Of a DNA stretch of 64,000 nt, positions 26,199 through 35,917 are shown in pieces; within the stretch, counting starts at the first letter, position 1, and each line of letters begins with the position of its first letter. The stretch is from Thalassomonas sp. RHCl1 (GTDB taxonomy: Bacteria > Pseudomonadota > Gammaproteobacteria > Enterobacterales > Alteromonadaceae): assembly GCF_947387555.1 (NCBI RefSeq), contig NZ_CANDNZ010000002.1:496001-560000 (forward strand), written 5' to 3'. A program made the translations under genes and the position numbers. Below the pieces are notes generated by a model. The model worked only from the letters and a program-made list of their open reading frames with translations. It ran no database searches and was not told where the DNA came from.

Positions 26199-29100
26199 TT
26201 ATTCCGCAGTCGTTGTTTCAGGTGCAGTTGTGTCTGTTGTCGCCGGGGCTGCAGGAGCAGTCGCAGGTGTCGCTGGAGCCGCAGGTGCCGCTGGAGCCGC
26301 AGGCGCTGCCGGGGGCGGTGCTCTACCTGCAACTATGGCAGCAATGGCGGCTTTAATATCATCGGCTTTGCCATTTACCGTGGTTAAGGTTGATTTTTGT
26401 CCCGAGGTTAAATCATTGACCAAATCGCCTTTGGCATAATCGCCATAGGCCTTGAGCAGGATCTTAATCGCCTCTGGCCCTATCCCTGAAATATTGATCT
26501 TACTGCTTAAATTACTCGACTTTCTTTCGTCGGCAGTTAAGGTGTCCATCGCAGTTTTTATGCCGCCATCAAGCTGGTAGGCGGGTTCGTTGGCACTGGC
26601 GGAGGCATCGCCCTTGACATAAATGGAGTCTACGGTGGAGGTGACCGGGTTATGCTCCTGTCCGTCGGTATTGCGGATATAGGCCTTACAGACAAATTTT
26701 GAGTTGATGTAGTTATCCGGGTGTTTTTGGGTCGGGTGAACAATGTTTTCACTGATGCCGGCAACATTCACCTGGTAGTAGACCCAGTAACTTTGTTTTT
26801 CCACCCAGCCTTTGACGGTTTCCTCGATAGAGGTATTGTGTTTCTTGTTGGCTTCGGCGGTGATCGGGTACATGTTCTGCCCGGTGCCGGGTCCGCCGAT
26901 GTGGTGGTTGAGTAAATGACCCTTGATATATTTTGACGGATTTTTCTGCTCGGGTGCGGTGATCAGTTTGCCCATCACCACTTTTAATGCGCTGCCAAGC
27001 GGTTCGCTGCCTTTGCCTATTTTATCCGGACCGACCGGATCTGCGGTCATGCCGGTGGATACGGTATCGCCTGCCGCGGCGCCGGGTACGTTGACGACAT
27101 TGCTTTTTAACGAGATGCCGGGGGTTTTGTCTTTTACCGGCAGGTTCACCTGCACATCTTTATTTTTCGATGCCTGTATCCTGACGTTAGTGATCTTGCC
27201 TTCGGTGTGGAAACTGACCTTGGTCAGGGCGAACCGGGTTTGAATGGCCTTAAATTGTTTACTCATGGCCAGGGAGTCGGTAGCCGCTTCTGCCGCCAGG
27301 GCGACAATTTGCGTGGCGGCATTGACATCTATGGTTTCTTCATCCGGCGTTCTCGGCATTTTCACCGGTTTTTCTTTTAGCGCTTCCAAGGTCAGCGGAG
27401 AGGGAATACGTCCGCCGCTGTCTCCTACCATCAGCGGGGTCAGCTGGGGCGGCAGCAGGGCTAGCTGCTCTGTTACCTTGGCTTCTGCGGCAGCGTCTTT
27501 GCCGCCTTTTTTCTGGATAATGGCGCGCTGGTCATTGATGATTTTCATGATCGCCAGCGCCTTGGTTTTATGGCCTTGTTTTTCTGCTTTTTTCGGGTCG
27601 GTATCGGCAATTACCAGCTTATCGAGGAACTGGTTGACCGGGGTCGGCGTACTGGCTACCGTCAGCTCGCCCTGGGCGCTGGGGTAATACAGGGCGTGTT
27701 TTTTGCCTGCGGGGTCGGTGAATTCCTTGCGGGTTTGCCACCAGTTCTTCACCGCGCTGATGGCGCTTTTACCCATTTTTAATAAGGCGCCGCCCGCCGA
27801 TACCGCTTTATCTACCAGCCAGGTCAGGGCGTCATCCACCTTGCCTTGTACTTTTTTGATCATTTCCCCGATGCGCTTGCCTAAGCCGCCCAGGCCTACC
27901 TGGTTGGCAAGGAAGCCTATGGCAATGGGCACGGCTTTGGCGAGTGCCCCTTCGAGGAACTTGGCGGCGCTGAGGATATTGCCCTTGGCAATTTCCGCTA
28001 CCCCCATGACAAAGGAATTGACGATTTGCAGCATCTGTTTGATGTAGGCGATAAAAGATTGTATTGCCTTATACAGGGCTATGGTGGAGTTGATCACCGC
28101 CATAATACCTGTGGGATCGAGCATGCTTAGCAGCTTGGCGGTGACCTTAGTGATAATTTGCACCATGATCCAGTTGCGTATGCTCTCAAGTACCATGTTC
28201 CACAAGCCGCTGATTTTTTCTACGACATATTCCCAGATAGCCACCGGACCCCGGGTCATCACGTCTTTGACAAAGGTCCAGATGCCGGTGAGTTTGTCGA
28301 TCATGCCGCGGATGCGGTTGACTTTTTCCTGGCCGATTTTATCGGCAAGTTTCTTCCAGATTTTTTCTGCGGTAATGCCGAGGATTTCCAGTACAAAACC
28401 GAAAATGGACCCCAGGCTGAGGTCTTTCGGTGGCGTGATGCCGGCGTCTTTTACCTGCTGGAATAACCAGCTGGTGACCCCGGCGAACAGGTGCTTGAGG
28501 ATATTGTCGAAAAACAGCGAGAAGCCTTTTTTGATGGCTTTAAGCAGGTTGAGGATAAAACCTATGGGATCGCGTTTGATATCGGCAAAGGCCTGCATTG
28601 CCCGGGTGATGATGTTCATCACCAGATCTGTGGGGAAGCCCATGATCATCAGGATGATTTCGATGATCTTTTTCAGCACTTTGATAATAAAGCTGAACAG
28701 GCGTTTAAGCGGGTCGATAAACAGGTTCATGATGCGGCCAAAGGCTTCCAGCGGCGCGGCCAGGTCTGACAGGCTGAAACTGTTCCAGGCCTGCATAAAC
28801 AAGCCGGTAATATATTTCCAGGTGAAGCCCAGCTCGGCGATAGCGCCTTCTATCCAGCTGGTGGCGCGGTCGATGGCGCCGGACTCTTTCATGGTCTGGA
28901 ATTTTTCTTCGCCGCCGGGCAGCAGGCTTAAGAAGCCGTGGATGATATTTTCTGCGGTGCGCGGTACCGGATCGCCGGAGAAGGGGTCTTTACCTAAAAT
29001 CACCGTCAGCAGCGGATAACCGGGAATTTTCCGGGCGAATTTAATTAACCTGGCGATTAAGGCATCTTTGATCAGGCTAAGTATCTTAATGCCGACTTCC

Positions 29101-30992
29101 ACCACAAAGCGGAGAATGCGTCCGGCGGGCTCTAAAAAGATCTGCGCCAGTTGGGTAAAGGCGCCGATGGGATCCATCAGGCTGGAAATACTCACCAGAT
29201 CCCAGGCTTTGCTGAACATGTTTTTGATGTTTTGCCAGCTGAGATCGAGCCGGGCCACGGCGCCGTCGATCCAGTCGGCGGCTTTTTGCAGCGAGCCGGT
29301 TTCTTCCATTTGCCGCAGCTGTTCTTCCCCTGAGGCCGATAACAGCATAAAGCCGCGGATCAGGTTCATGCCATTGCGCTCAACCGCTTCGTCGGTGATC
29401 GGGTCTTTGCCGAGGATCACCGTTAATAGCGGATAACCCCGGGTATGGTCTTTAATAAAGCCCACCAAGGAACTCAGCATGTATTTTTTCACTATCTCCA
29501 GCAACTTAGCGGCGATACTGGTGGCAAAGGAGATCACACTGGCGATGGGTCGGCGGATAATGTTGGCGGCCTGGTTCAGTACCCCGGAAACATTGGTTAA
29601 ATCGGATATCGAACGGGAAGACCAAAAGTTACTGATGTCGTTGAGAATAGAGCTCAGGCTGATGTCGAGCTTGGCTATTTTCTGATCCAGCCAGGTGGCG
29701 GCTTCTTCCATGGCGCCGGTGGCTTCGAGCTTTTGCTGGAACTTGCTGCCAAAGGGAATGATGTTTAATCCGGCTTCGATAAAGTTTCTGCCGTTGCGGG
29801 CCACGGTTTTGCCGGTAACCGGGTCTTGCCCGAGGATGACGGATAATAATTTATAGCCGGGGATCGCCTGGACAAAACCGGCAAATTTTTCCTTGGCCCA
29901 GTTAAGCGCGGAATTTAACTGGTCGGCGGCCCAGTTTACCGCGGAGCTGGCGGCGTCGGATATTGCCCCTATGGCGCTGCCTAACCAGCCTCTTTGTACC
30001 TTGGCTTGTGAAGAACTTTGCCCGCTGACCCGGCTGATATTGCCGCTATCTGGAGAGGCCTGGGTTTGCGGGGACGCTCCCTGTTGCACCGTATGGGTTA
30101 ATTCATGGGCCAGCAGGTGTTTGCCCGAGCTTGATTCGGGATTGTATTGCCCCTGATTAAAGTAGATATCGCTGCCGTGGGTAAAAGCTTTGGCGTTGAT
30201 CTGCTGGTTCATTTGTGCGGCGTTATCATTGGTATGTATTTTTACCGCGCCAAAGTCTGCGCCTATGCCACTTTCCATCTCCGCCCGGGTATTGTCCGGC
30301 AGGGGGGAGCCACTGCCTTTGGAGCTTTGTAATGATGATTCAAAAGCCGGACTGGCGGGTGTATCAGAGCTTGATGATGCCTGGCTTGCCTGGATGAGTT
30401 TTGTTAATACTTCGCCTTCACCTGCAAAGGAGGCGGCAAATGCGCCCGATTCAGCTTCCTGCTCATTTTCCTGCTCTGGGGAGGCTAAGTCCATAAAGCT
30501 TCTTTGAACGCCCGGAGTTGTCTGGCCGCTGCTTTTGCTACTGATGACAGCTGCGTTGTTTGTTTGAGGCTGGGCATGAGTTTGCACACTTGCTTTAGCC
30601 TGGTGACCAGAGCCGTTTGTTTCAGCGCCTTTGCTTGCTGAGCCTGTACCCGGAGAAAAGCTGTTAAGAGCGACTACTTTGTCGGCAACGCTGTCGGCTT
30701 CTTGTTCATAGCTGGAGTTGGCTGCCCCTATGCTTAATTTAGGCTGAATTGTTTTGGCACGGATAACCTGAGTTAAGGATGAAATTTGTGGTCCCTGGTT
30801 ATTCGGGGTAACCGCCGAGTTAAGGACTGCCGCACCGCCATTGTCTTTATTGGCATTGCTGATTATGTTGGTAAGGTTGTCGCTACCGTTTTGTGCCTTG
30901 GCCTGTAATTGCGAGCGATGAGTATTGGACTTAGACGTCGGGCGACGTGAAGCCTGGGTGGTACTGCACTGTGCAATTGTTTTACTGGCCAT
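26199..30992 (-). CDS. Giant DUF4157 eCIS protein with nuclease-like C-terminal segment (candidate cargo/toxin)
   Basis: A 1597-residue protein at the end of the eCIS operon. Residues 1-220 are disordered and polar, with an eCIS-associated LSIGAANSSYEQEADSVADK segment (about 86-105). The DUF4157 domain (about 225-305) carries the metalloprotease-like HELTH at 296-300. Three homologous units of about 140 residues follow (377-515, 518-655, 657-795), each opening YxLLxVILGxDP and containing amphipathic helices. A long hydrophobic-helical region (about 800-1080) resembles a translocation or pore segment. Near the C-terminus, GHLLNHHIGGPG (1358-1369) followed by NMYPITAEAN resembles the active-site region of His-dependent nucleases of the beta-beta-alpha-metal type. 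A helix-hairpin-helix-like ISGIGPEAIKILL (1501-1513) and a Pro-Ala tail end the protein. DUF4157 proteins are established eCIS-linked cargo candidates; the nuclease activity is inferred. Confidence 0.8.
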   Translation of the reverse strand: MASKTIAQCSTTQASRRPTSKSNTHRSQLQAKAQNGSDNLTNIISNANKDNGGAAVLNSAVTPNNQGPQISSLTQVIRAKTIQPKLSIGAANSSYEQEADSVADKVVALNSFSPGTGSASKGAETNGSGHQAKASVQTHAQPQTNNAAVISSKSSGQTTPGVQRSFMDLASPEQENEQEAESGAFAASFAGEGEVLTKLIQASQASSSSDTPASPAFESSLQSSKGSGSPLPDNTRAEMESGIGADFGAVKIHTNDNAAQMNQQINAKAFTHGSDIYFNQGQYNPESSSGKHLLAHELTHTVQQGASPQTQASPDSGNISRVSGQSSSQAKVQRGWLGSAIGAISDAASSAVNWAADQLNSALNWAKEKFAGFVQAIPGYKLLSVILGQDPVTGKTVARNGRNFIEAGLNIIPFGSKFQQKLEATGAMEEAATWLDQKIAKLDISLSSILNDISNFWSSRSISDLTNVSGVLNQAANIIRRPIASVISFATSIAAKLLEIVKKYMLSSLVGFIKDHTRGYPLLTVILGKDPITDEAVERNGMNLIRGFMLLSASGEEQLRQMEETGSLQKAADWIDGAVARLDLSWQNIKNMFSKAWDLVSISSLMDPIGAFTQLAQIFLEPAGRILRFVVEVGIKILSLIKDALIARLIKFARKIPGYPLLTVILGKDPFSGDPVPRTAENIIHGFLSLLPGGEEKFQTMKESGAIDRATSWIEGAIAELGFTWKYITGLFMQAWNSFSLSDLAAPLEAFGRIMNLFIDPLKRLFSFIIKVLKKIIEIILMIMGFPTDLVMNIITRAMQAFADIKRDPIGFILNLLKAIKKGFSLFFDNILKHLFAGVTSWLFQQVKDAGITPPKDLSLGSIFGFVLEILGITAEKIWKKLADKIGQEKVNRIRGMIDKLTGIWTFVKDVMTRGPVAIWEYVVEKISGLWNMVLESIRNWIMVQIITKVTAKLLSMLDPTGIMAVINSTIALYKAIQSFIAYIKQMLQIVNSFVMGVAEIAKGNILSAAKFLEGALAKAVPIAIGFLANQVGLGGLGKRIGEMIKKVQGKVDDALTWLVDKAVSAGGALLKMGKSAISAVKNWWQTRKEFTDPAGKKHALYYPSAQGELTVASTPTPVNQFLDKLVIADTDPKKAEKQGHKTKALAIMKIINDQRAIIQKKGGKDAAAEAKVTEQLALLPPQLTPLMVGDSGGRIPSPLTLEALKEKPVKMPRTPDEETIDVNAATQIVALAAEAATDSLAMSKQFKAIQTRFALTKVSFHTEGKITNVRIQASKNKDVQVNLPVKDKTPGISLKSNVVNVPGAAAGDTVSTGMTADPVGPDKIGKGSEPLGSALKVVMGKLITAPEQKNPSKYIKGHLLNHHIGGPGTGQNMYPITAEANKKHNTSIEETVKGWVEKQSYWVYYQVNVAGISENIVHPTQKHPDNYINSKFVCKAYIRNTDGQEHNPVTSTVDSIYVKGDASASANEPAYQLDGGIKTAMDTLTADERKSSNLSSKINISGIGPEAIKILLKAYGDYAKGDLVNDLTSGQKSTLTTVNGKADDIKAAIAAIVAGRAPPPAAPAAPAAPAAPATPATAPAAPATTDTTAPETTTAE
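28608..29864 (-). repeat. Three ~140-codon internal repeats in the giant DUF4157 protein
   Basis: Units cover residues 377-515, 518-655 and 657-795. Each has YKLLSVILGQDP or YPLLTVILGKDP, then an (A)RNGxN(F/L)I or RTAENII turn, an ExxGAxxxAxxWIxxxIAxL helix and a W-containing helix. Confidence 0.85.
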
Positions 30993-31037
30993 GCTGGATC
31001 CTTGTTGTTAAATTTTCTTCCCTGAAAAGGGCGGTAT

Positions 31038-32123
31038 TTAGTTGTTTTCTCCTTTGTTGTGATCTGAGTGCCTGGTGGCCGTTGCAGTACGGGGGCTTTT
31101 GTTTGCCAGGTTGGCATTTTGCTGAACCACATGTGTGAGTTCATGGGCCAATAAATGCTTGCCGCTTCTTGACTCTGGGTTGTATCTGCCAGCGTTAAAG
31201 TAAATATCTTGTTTTAAGGTAAAGGCCTGGGCGTGTAGTTGCTGGCTGAGGTTATTGGCTTCCTGGTCTTTATGAATGCGGACATTGCTGAAATCTTTAT
31301 GGAAATTTGCTTCCATAAAATGCTTGGTGTTTGCATCCATGGCCTGGCCTGAACCCTGGCGCTCGCTGATGCGTTCGCTCGTGCTGGTATCCAGGGTTGA
31401 GTCTGATATTGAGGGCCGGGCAGGGGACCTGGGTTTGCCGTTGTTGGTTTTAGCTTGAACTTCTTCTTCCTCTTCCTTTTCTTCTTCTAATTTGTGCAGG
31501 TGCTTTTTCTTCTGCTTTTGTTTTTTCAGCTTAACATCTGCCATTGTTTTGGCCTGGGCTTCTTCCTCTTCTTCCTGTTTTTGCAGTTTAGGCTCGGCTA
31601 AGGCTTTGGCCTGGGCTTCTTCCTCTTCTTCTTGTTTTTGTAACTTGGGCTCGGCTAAGGTTTTGGCTTGGGCTTCTTCCTCTTCTTCCTGTTTTTGCAG
31701 CTTAGGCTCGGCTAAGGCTTTGGCCTGGGCTTCTTCCTCTTTTTCTTCCTGTTTTTGTAGCTTAGGTACAGCTAAGGCTTTGGTCTGGGCTTCTTCCTCT
31801 TTTTCTTCTTGTTTTTGTAGCTGAGGGCGTGCTGTTGAAGCTTGATCTGCTGATACCGGTGAATTCACCACCTGATCGGCAACATGGTCGGCTTCCTGTT
31901 CAAAGGCATCATTGGGCTTACCCACGGTTAACTTGTGCTGTATTTGCCGGGATAAGGCCTGTGTGGCGGTATCTTGCGAACTTTGACTGATAATACCGGA
32001 CAAGAAAGTGCTGCCTTCACTGTTACCTTCACGAACCTCGCCATACTGCATGACTTCACCTTTGCGGGGCTTGCTGCGGTTGACTTTGCGGGTACGTCTT
32101 CTGTGCTGTGAAAACGTGGCCAT
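31038..32123 (-). CDS. Small DUF4157 eCIS protein with Gln/Glu/Lys tandem repeats
   Basis: A 361-residue protein between the AAA+ ATPase and the giant DUF4157 protein. An eCIS-associated segment (LTVGKPNDAFEQEADHVADQ) is at about 65-84. Residues 101-198 are five near-identical 19-20-residue repeats of LQKQEEEEEAQAKALAEPK type, followed by a Lys/Glu-rich stretch. The DUF4157 domain lies at about 250-340, with HELTH at 327-331. A very strong AAGGAGG site precedes the ATG. The HExxH motif suggests a zinc peptidase, though activity is unproven for this family. It may act as a loading factor or cargo (inference). The charged repeat is likely an extended coiled coil or a flexible spacer. Confidence 0.85.
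   Translation of the reverse strand: MATFSQHRRRTRKVNRSKPRKGEVMQYGEVREGNSEGSTFLSGIISQSSQDTATQALSRQIQHKLTVGKPNDAFEQEADHVADQVVNSPVSADQASTARPQLQKQEEKEEEAQTKALAVPKLQKQEEKEEEAQAKALAEPKLQKQEEEEEAQAKTLAEPKLQKQEEEEEAQAKALAEPKLQKQEEEEEAQAKTMADVKLKKQKQKKKHLHKLEEEKEEEEEVQAKTNNGKPRSPARPSISDSTLDTSTSERISERQGSGQAMDANTKHFMEANFHKDFSNVRIHKDQEANNLSQQLHAQAFTLKQDIYFNAGRYNPESRSGKHLLAHELTHVVQQNANLANKSPRTATATRHSDHNKGENN
31530..31823 (-). repeat. Five 57-60-bp tandem repeats
   Basis: They encode five copies of the (L)QKQEE(K)EEEAQ(A/T)K(A/T)LA(E/V)PK unit. Nucleotide similarity between units is high, so the copy number can vary by slippage without a frameshift, except where a codon differs in unit length. Confidence 0.88.
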
Positions 32124-32132
32124 TTTGCCTCC

Positions 32133-33488
32133 TTAAAAAGTTTTACCTTCTTTATGGAATTCTTTGCGTATACCTTCTTTGATCAGCGAAAAAGGTATGT
32201 TCTGTTTTTGCTGTGCCAGGGTCATTAAACAAGCATAGCGCACAACATTGATAATAGATCCGCCGGTCATTTCATAATCATTGGCTAAAGCGTGTAAATC
32301 TACTTCATGGTCGAGTTCGAACTTGCTGGCAAAGGCGCTAGACCAGAGTTTCAGCCTTTCTGACTGCTTGGGAATGGGGAAGTGAATTATAGACTGAAAG
32401 CGGCGGGTAAAGGCTTCGTCCAGGTTGTTTTTTAAATTCGATGCCAGGATCACCACTCCGGCATAATCCTCTAAGCGTTGCAGCAGGTAGGAGACTTCCT
32501 GATTGGCAAACTTGTCGTGGGCGTCGTTGACACTGGTGCGTTTGCCGAACAGGGCATCGGCTTCGTCGAAAAATAAAATCCAGTCTTTGTGCTCCGCCTG
32601 TTTAAAGACTTTTTCCAGGTTCTTTTCTGTTTCCCCTATGTACTTGCTGATCACCAGCGTCAGGTCGATGCGGTAAACATCGCGGCCGGTGACTTTGCCC
32701 AAAAGGGAAGCCGTCAGGGTTTTGCCGGTACCGGACGGGCCAAAGAACAGGCTGCGGTAACCGGGCTTTATTTTCTTGCCGAGATCATATTCACTGAGCA
32801 GCTGATTGCCGTAATCTATCCAGGTTTTAATTTCATAGACCTGGTCCTGGGTGTAGGGGTCGAGTACCAGATCCTGCCAGTCCAGCTGGGTTTCAATCAG
32901 TTTGGCAGGAAATTCGGCGCTAAAGGCGGGTTTACGGATGTGCCCGCGGGTGATGAGATCGAGTACTTCCCGCGACAGGGTTAATACCCCGGATAAATAG
33001 GACTCTTGCCTGTTGGTATGGTTCAGGGTGATAAAGTCATGTTTATTAAAGAAATGATCAGCATCGAACAGGTAGGAATATAAAAAACGCTTTTCGAGAT
33101 CTGTGCCTGCCAATAAAAACAAGGCGGTTTCCGCTGTGGGTAAAAAGACTTTGCCCTGGCCGTTGGTGGCGCCGCCAAATTCGGTGAACTCTTTATCCAA
33201 GCTGGCGTTGCGGGTAAAAAATACGTCCAGCATTTGCGGGCGGATTTGGCTGACCAGTGCCAGTATCAGCACCACGCGCTCTTCAAAGTTGATATTGTAA
33301 TGTTGGATAAAACCGTTGTAGTGCAGTTGTGAATCGCTGGCCAGCTTCGGCGGGCTTATTTCAAAAATATCCTGATAGTCGCAATCGTGGCCAAAATGTA
33401 ATTTTATCCGGGTATCGAGGATCTGATAAAACCAGCTCAGCTCGCTGTTCAATACCTCGGCGGTTTCTGCGATAAAGGGATTGCTCAT
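32133..33488 (-). CDS. eCIS AAA+ ATPase (Afp15/Pvc15-like)
   Basis: A 451-residue ATPase of the kind found in every complete eCIS cluster, needed in Afp/PVC for cargo loading or assembly rather than for firing. The N-terminal domain covers about 1-200. The AAA+ core shows Walker A GPSGTGKT at 250-257, the SKYIGETEKNL motif at 281-291, Walker B ILFFDEAD at 304-311, and the arginine finger in AFTRRFQ. The C-terminal small domain has the sensor-2 region TGGSIINVVRYA. It lies one base from the tape-measure gene and nine bases from the DUF4157 gene. Confidence 0.92.
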   Translation of the reverse strand: MSNPFIAETAEVLNSELSWFYQILDTRIKLHFGHDCDYQDIFEISPPKLASDSQLHYNGFIQHYNINFEERVVLILALVSQIRPQMLDVFFTRNASLDKEFTEFGGATNGQGKVFLPTAETALFLLAGTDLEKRFLYSYLFDADHFFNKHDFITLNHTNRQESYLSGVLTLSREVLDLITRGHIRKPAFSAEFPAKLIETQLDWQDLVLDPYTQDQVYEIKTWIDYGNQLLSEYDLGKKIKPGYRSLFFGPSGTGKTLTASLLGKVTGRDVYRIDLTLVISKYIGETEKNLEKVFKQAEHKDWILFFDEADALFGKRTSVNDAHDKFANQEVSYLLQRLEDYAGVVILASNLKNNLDEAFTRRFQSIIHFPIPKQSERLKLWSSAFASKFELDHEVDLHALANDYEMTGGSIINVVRYACLMTLAQQKQNIPFSLIKEGIRKEFHKEGKTF

Positions 33489-33489
33489 A

Positions 33490-35904
33490 TTACCATTCCA
33501 CCTGTAATAGTTCTTCGACCCAAGAGAGTTTGATCATCGACAAGCCCCAGGGAATATTGTCCAGCAGTACGTCATAAGGGCCTTTTTCTACCCTGAGCAG
33601 CCAGCCGTTGTCCTGGTGGCTTAACAGGCCTTTTCGGGCTACAAAGGTGTGACGGAAACTGGTGATCGAAGTATTACCTAAAATGCTCCAGTGATTGATC
33701 ACAGCCTGTATCAGTTTTTCCGACTCCTCTCGCTCCTTTTGGCTTAGCTCGACATAGCGGTTAAGGGGGTGATTAAAATCCCAGCGGCATAACAGTTTAT
33801 TTAATACCAAGGCATGTTCTTCGGTGTTGGCCTCGCCGGTTGCCAGGTATTGCAGTAAATGCACGGCTTTTTCCCGGGCTTGGAGGTCTTTAAAATCTTT
33901 GCCGTTAAATAACCCCAGGTCTTTAAAGTAGATGTGCAGATAAGGCCAGAAGATAACCAGTCCGGCATTTTCTACCGGCAGTCCTTTTGCTGCCACCTCG
34001 GGTATAAAGCAGGAGGGCTGTTTGTTCTTTGACAGGAGGTTGTTGCCTTTGTTTATTGGCTCTTCGCTTCTTTTTCCTACGGGCAGGTTCTCGGCTTCGT
34101 CAGATGCAAGCTTGGCACTGTTTTGCCGTGTTTGGGGCTGTGTTTGCTTATCAGCTCTGGTCAGGTGCTTGTTCTGATTTGTTTTTTTACTTTGTTTAAG
34201 CTCGTCGCAGTTGTCCATGCTCTTACTGTTTTGGCTTTGTTTTCGAGCTGGAGCTTGTTCATTATCCGGTAAATCCTGGCTTGTCTTTTGTGCGCTATAA
34301 GATGAATTGATGGCAGAGCTTTCGCTTGCTTCTTCTTGCGTCGCGGGGAGGCTTTCTTCAGTATCGGACAGGTTTTCTGCCATATCGTACGGGTAGTTGG
34401 TTTTGGATTGTTTTTTGCTATCAGCTGGCGAAAGTTTTTGCTCACGGAGGGGATAGTGCGGCTTTTTGTTAACCATGTCTTTAGGCTGATTACAGCCTTG
34501 GACGTTGTTTAACTTATTGCTGATATCTGTGCTGACACCGTTTTCCCCGCTCTCTGGCTTCTCTGTTTTAGTTGGGATATCGGCATTGGTAAAGAGCGGG
34601 TTAGTTCCTGTAATAGCGGATATTTTCTTTCCGACTTTATCTTTAACAGACTGGCTTTCCTGTTGATGTTTTATATCTTTGGCGCTGCCAGCCGTATCTG
34701 CTGCATGCATCTGGATTGAATTGCTGGTAGTGGCTGTCGAAAGATCACCTTGTTCTGGCAAAACATTATTCTGGATATTCTCCCTTGCTGTAGAGGTCTC
34801 TTGCCTCAATGGCAGAATAATATCATTCAGGGCGGCTAATAAGGCTGGATAGCCGTCACCTGCGGCGGCTTGAACCTGTTTGTTCAGGTGCAGGTGACGA
34901 GTAAAGCTTTGGATAGTATCCGGATTTAAACTTGCCGATATTTGCTTGAGTATTAACGAAAAAATTTCTCTGTGGCTGTTATCAATTGATAGCTGATCCC
35001 AGATAATTTCCCATACCCGGCGGATATGGTGTTGATTCTCTTGCAAAGAGCCTTGCCATATCTCTTGTTCCGATAAACCGGCGGGCGGAGATGTATGAGA
35101 TTGGGATGTTTTTTGTTGGGAGCTTTGCTGGCTGACAGGTGAAAAGCTTTGCGCATCTATTTGCTGTAAGCTGCGCAGCAATTCGGTCAATAATTCCGGC
35201 CAGTTTATAATTATCCCATTTTTCATTCCGGTGAGGTGGGCATAGAGCCGGTTTAATGTCTTATCGTCAAATTGGCTTATCAATCTGTTGGTAGCAGTTT
35301 GATTTTTTAACTGGTTTTTAAAGGCCGGGATATCCAGTTTTTCCTGGTCGATTAAAAGCTCCAGTGTAGCCGTGACCCCGGTAAACTGGCCGGCATCTAC
35401 ATACCAGGGTAAGGTGGCATGGTTTAGAAAATGTGAGAGTAACAACCAGGCATGTTCATGCGCTTTAAGCTGCATGGTTTTCAACCTTGCCGGCGTTTGG
35501 CTGGACTCATCGGGAGCCTGAACGCCAACCGAGCCTTTACCTTGGCCGTGAGGCTGTGAAGAGTCAATTGCGGCAGTCTCTTCACCGGGTGAGATGAGTT
35601 CTTGCTCTGCTTGCCTGGTTAACTGCTCGTTTGTTTGTATCGAAAGCTCTCTGGGAAAGTGGCGGGTAAACTGCTCGCTAAAGGCCTGCACAAAGTTATC
35701 TGCCGACAGCTTGCCCAAATCAAGCTCCAGCTTTTCCATTGTGACATGGTTGTTATCCGGGCACAGCTGATCGCAATGCTCACTAATGACATTCATTAAT
35801 TCGTTATGTACTAATGCGCTGATGTTGTGCTGAAATTCATAGGCATGACCGGCATCCGGCAGATGAATCTCAACACAAATTTTGTCGATCAAATGATTAT
35901 TCAT
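33490..35904 (-). CDS. eCIS tape-measure protein (Afp14-like)
   Basis: An 804-residue protein matching the contractile-injection-system tape-measure family in its conserved ends. The N-terminal segment (about 1-95) has IDKICVEIHLPDAGHAYEFQ and EKLELDLGKL; the C-terminal segment (about 640-804) has GLVIFWPYLHIYFKDLGLF and LLCRWDFNHPL. Between them lies a long polar, Gln/Ser/Lys-rich region (about 300-620) of low complexity, as expected for a length-determining spacer. By analogy with Afp14 it sets tube length. It is followed one base later by the ATPase gene. Confidence 0.88.
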   Translation of the reverse strand: MNNHLIDKICVEIHLPDAGHAYEFQHNISALVHNELMNVISEHCDQLCPDNNHVTMEKLELDLGKLSADNFVQAFSEQFTRHFPRELSIQTNEQLTRQAEQELISPGEETAAIDSSQPHGQGKGSVGVQAPDESSQTPARLKTMQLKAHEHAWLLLSHFLNHATLPWYVDAGQFTGVTATLELLIDQEKLDIPAFKNQLKNQTATNRLISQFDDKTLNRLYAHLTGMKNGIIINWPELLTELLRSLQQIDAQSFSPVSQQSSQQKTSQSHTSPPAGLSEQEIWQGSLQENQHHIRRVWEIIWDQLSIDNSHREIFSLILKQISASLNPDTIQSFTRHLHLNKQVQAAAGDGYPALLAALNDIILPLRQETSTARENIQNNVLPEQGDLSTATTSNSIQMHAADTAGSAKDIKHQQESQSVKDKVGKKISAITGTNPLFTNADIPTKTEKPESGENGVSTDISNKLNNVQGCNQPKDMVNKKPHYPLREQKLSPADSKKQSKTNYPYDMAENLSDTEESLPATQEEASESSAINSSYSAQKTSQDLPDNEQAPARKQSQNSKSMDNCDELKQSKKTNQNKHLTRADKQTQPQTRQNSAKLASDEAENLPVGKRSEEPINKGNNLLSKNKQPSCFIPEVAAKGLPVENAGLVIFWPYLHIYFKDLGLFNGKDFKDLQAREKAVHLLQYLATGEANTEEHALVLNKLLCRWDFNHPLNRYVELSQKEREESEKLIQAVINHWSILGNTSITSFRHTFVARKGLLSHQDNGWLLRVEKGPYDVLLDNIPWGLSMIKLSWVEELLQVEW

Positions 35905-35917
35905 AAGTCACGGGGCA

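Noticed and set aside
28081-29019. 312-codon plus-strand frame inside the giant DUF4157 gene
   Set aside because: Antisense shadow; no start signal and composition explained by the opposite strand's helical repeats.
31492-31824. Plus-strand frame of repeated Ala-Trp-Ser-Ser/Cys-Phe units
   Set aside because: It is the antisense of the QKQEE tandem repeats and has no independent coding signal.
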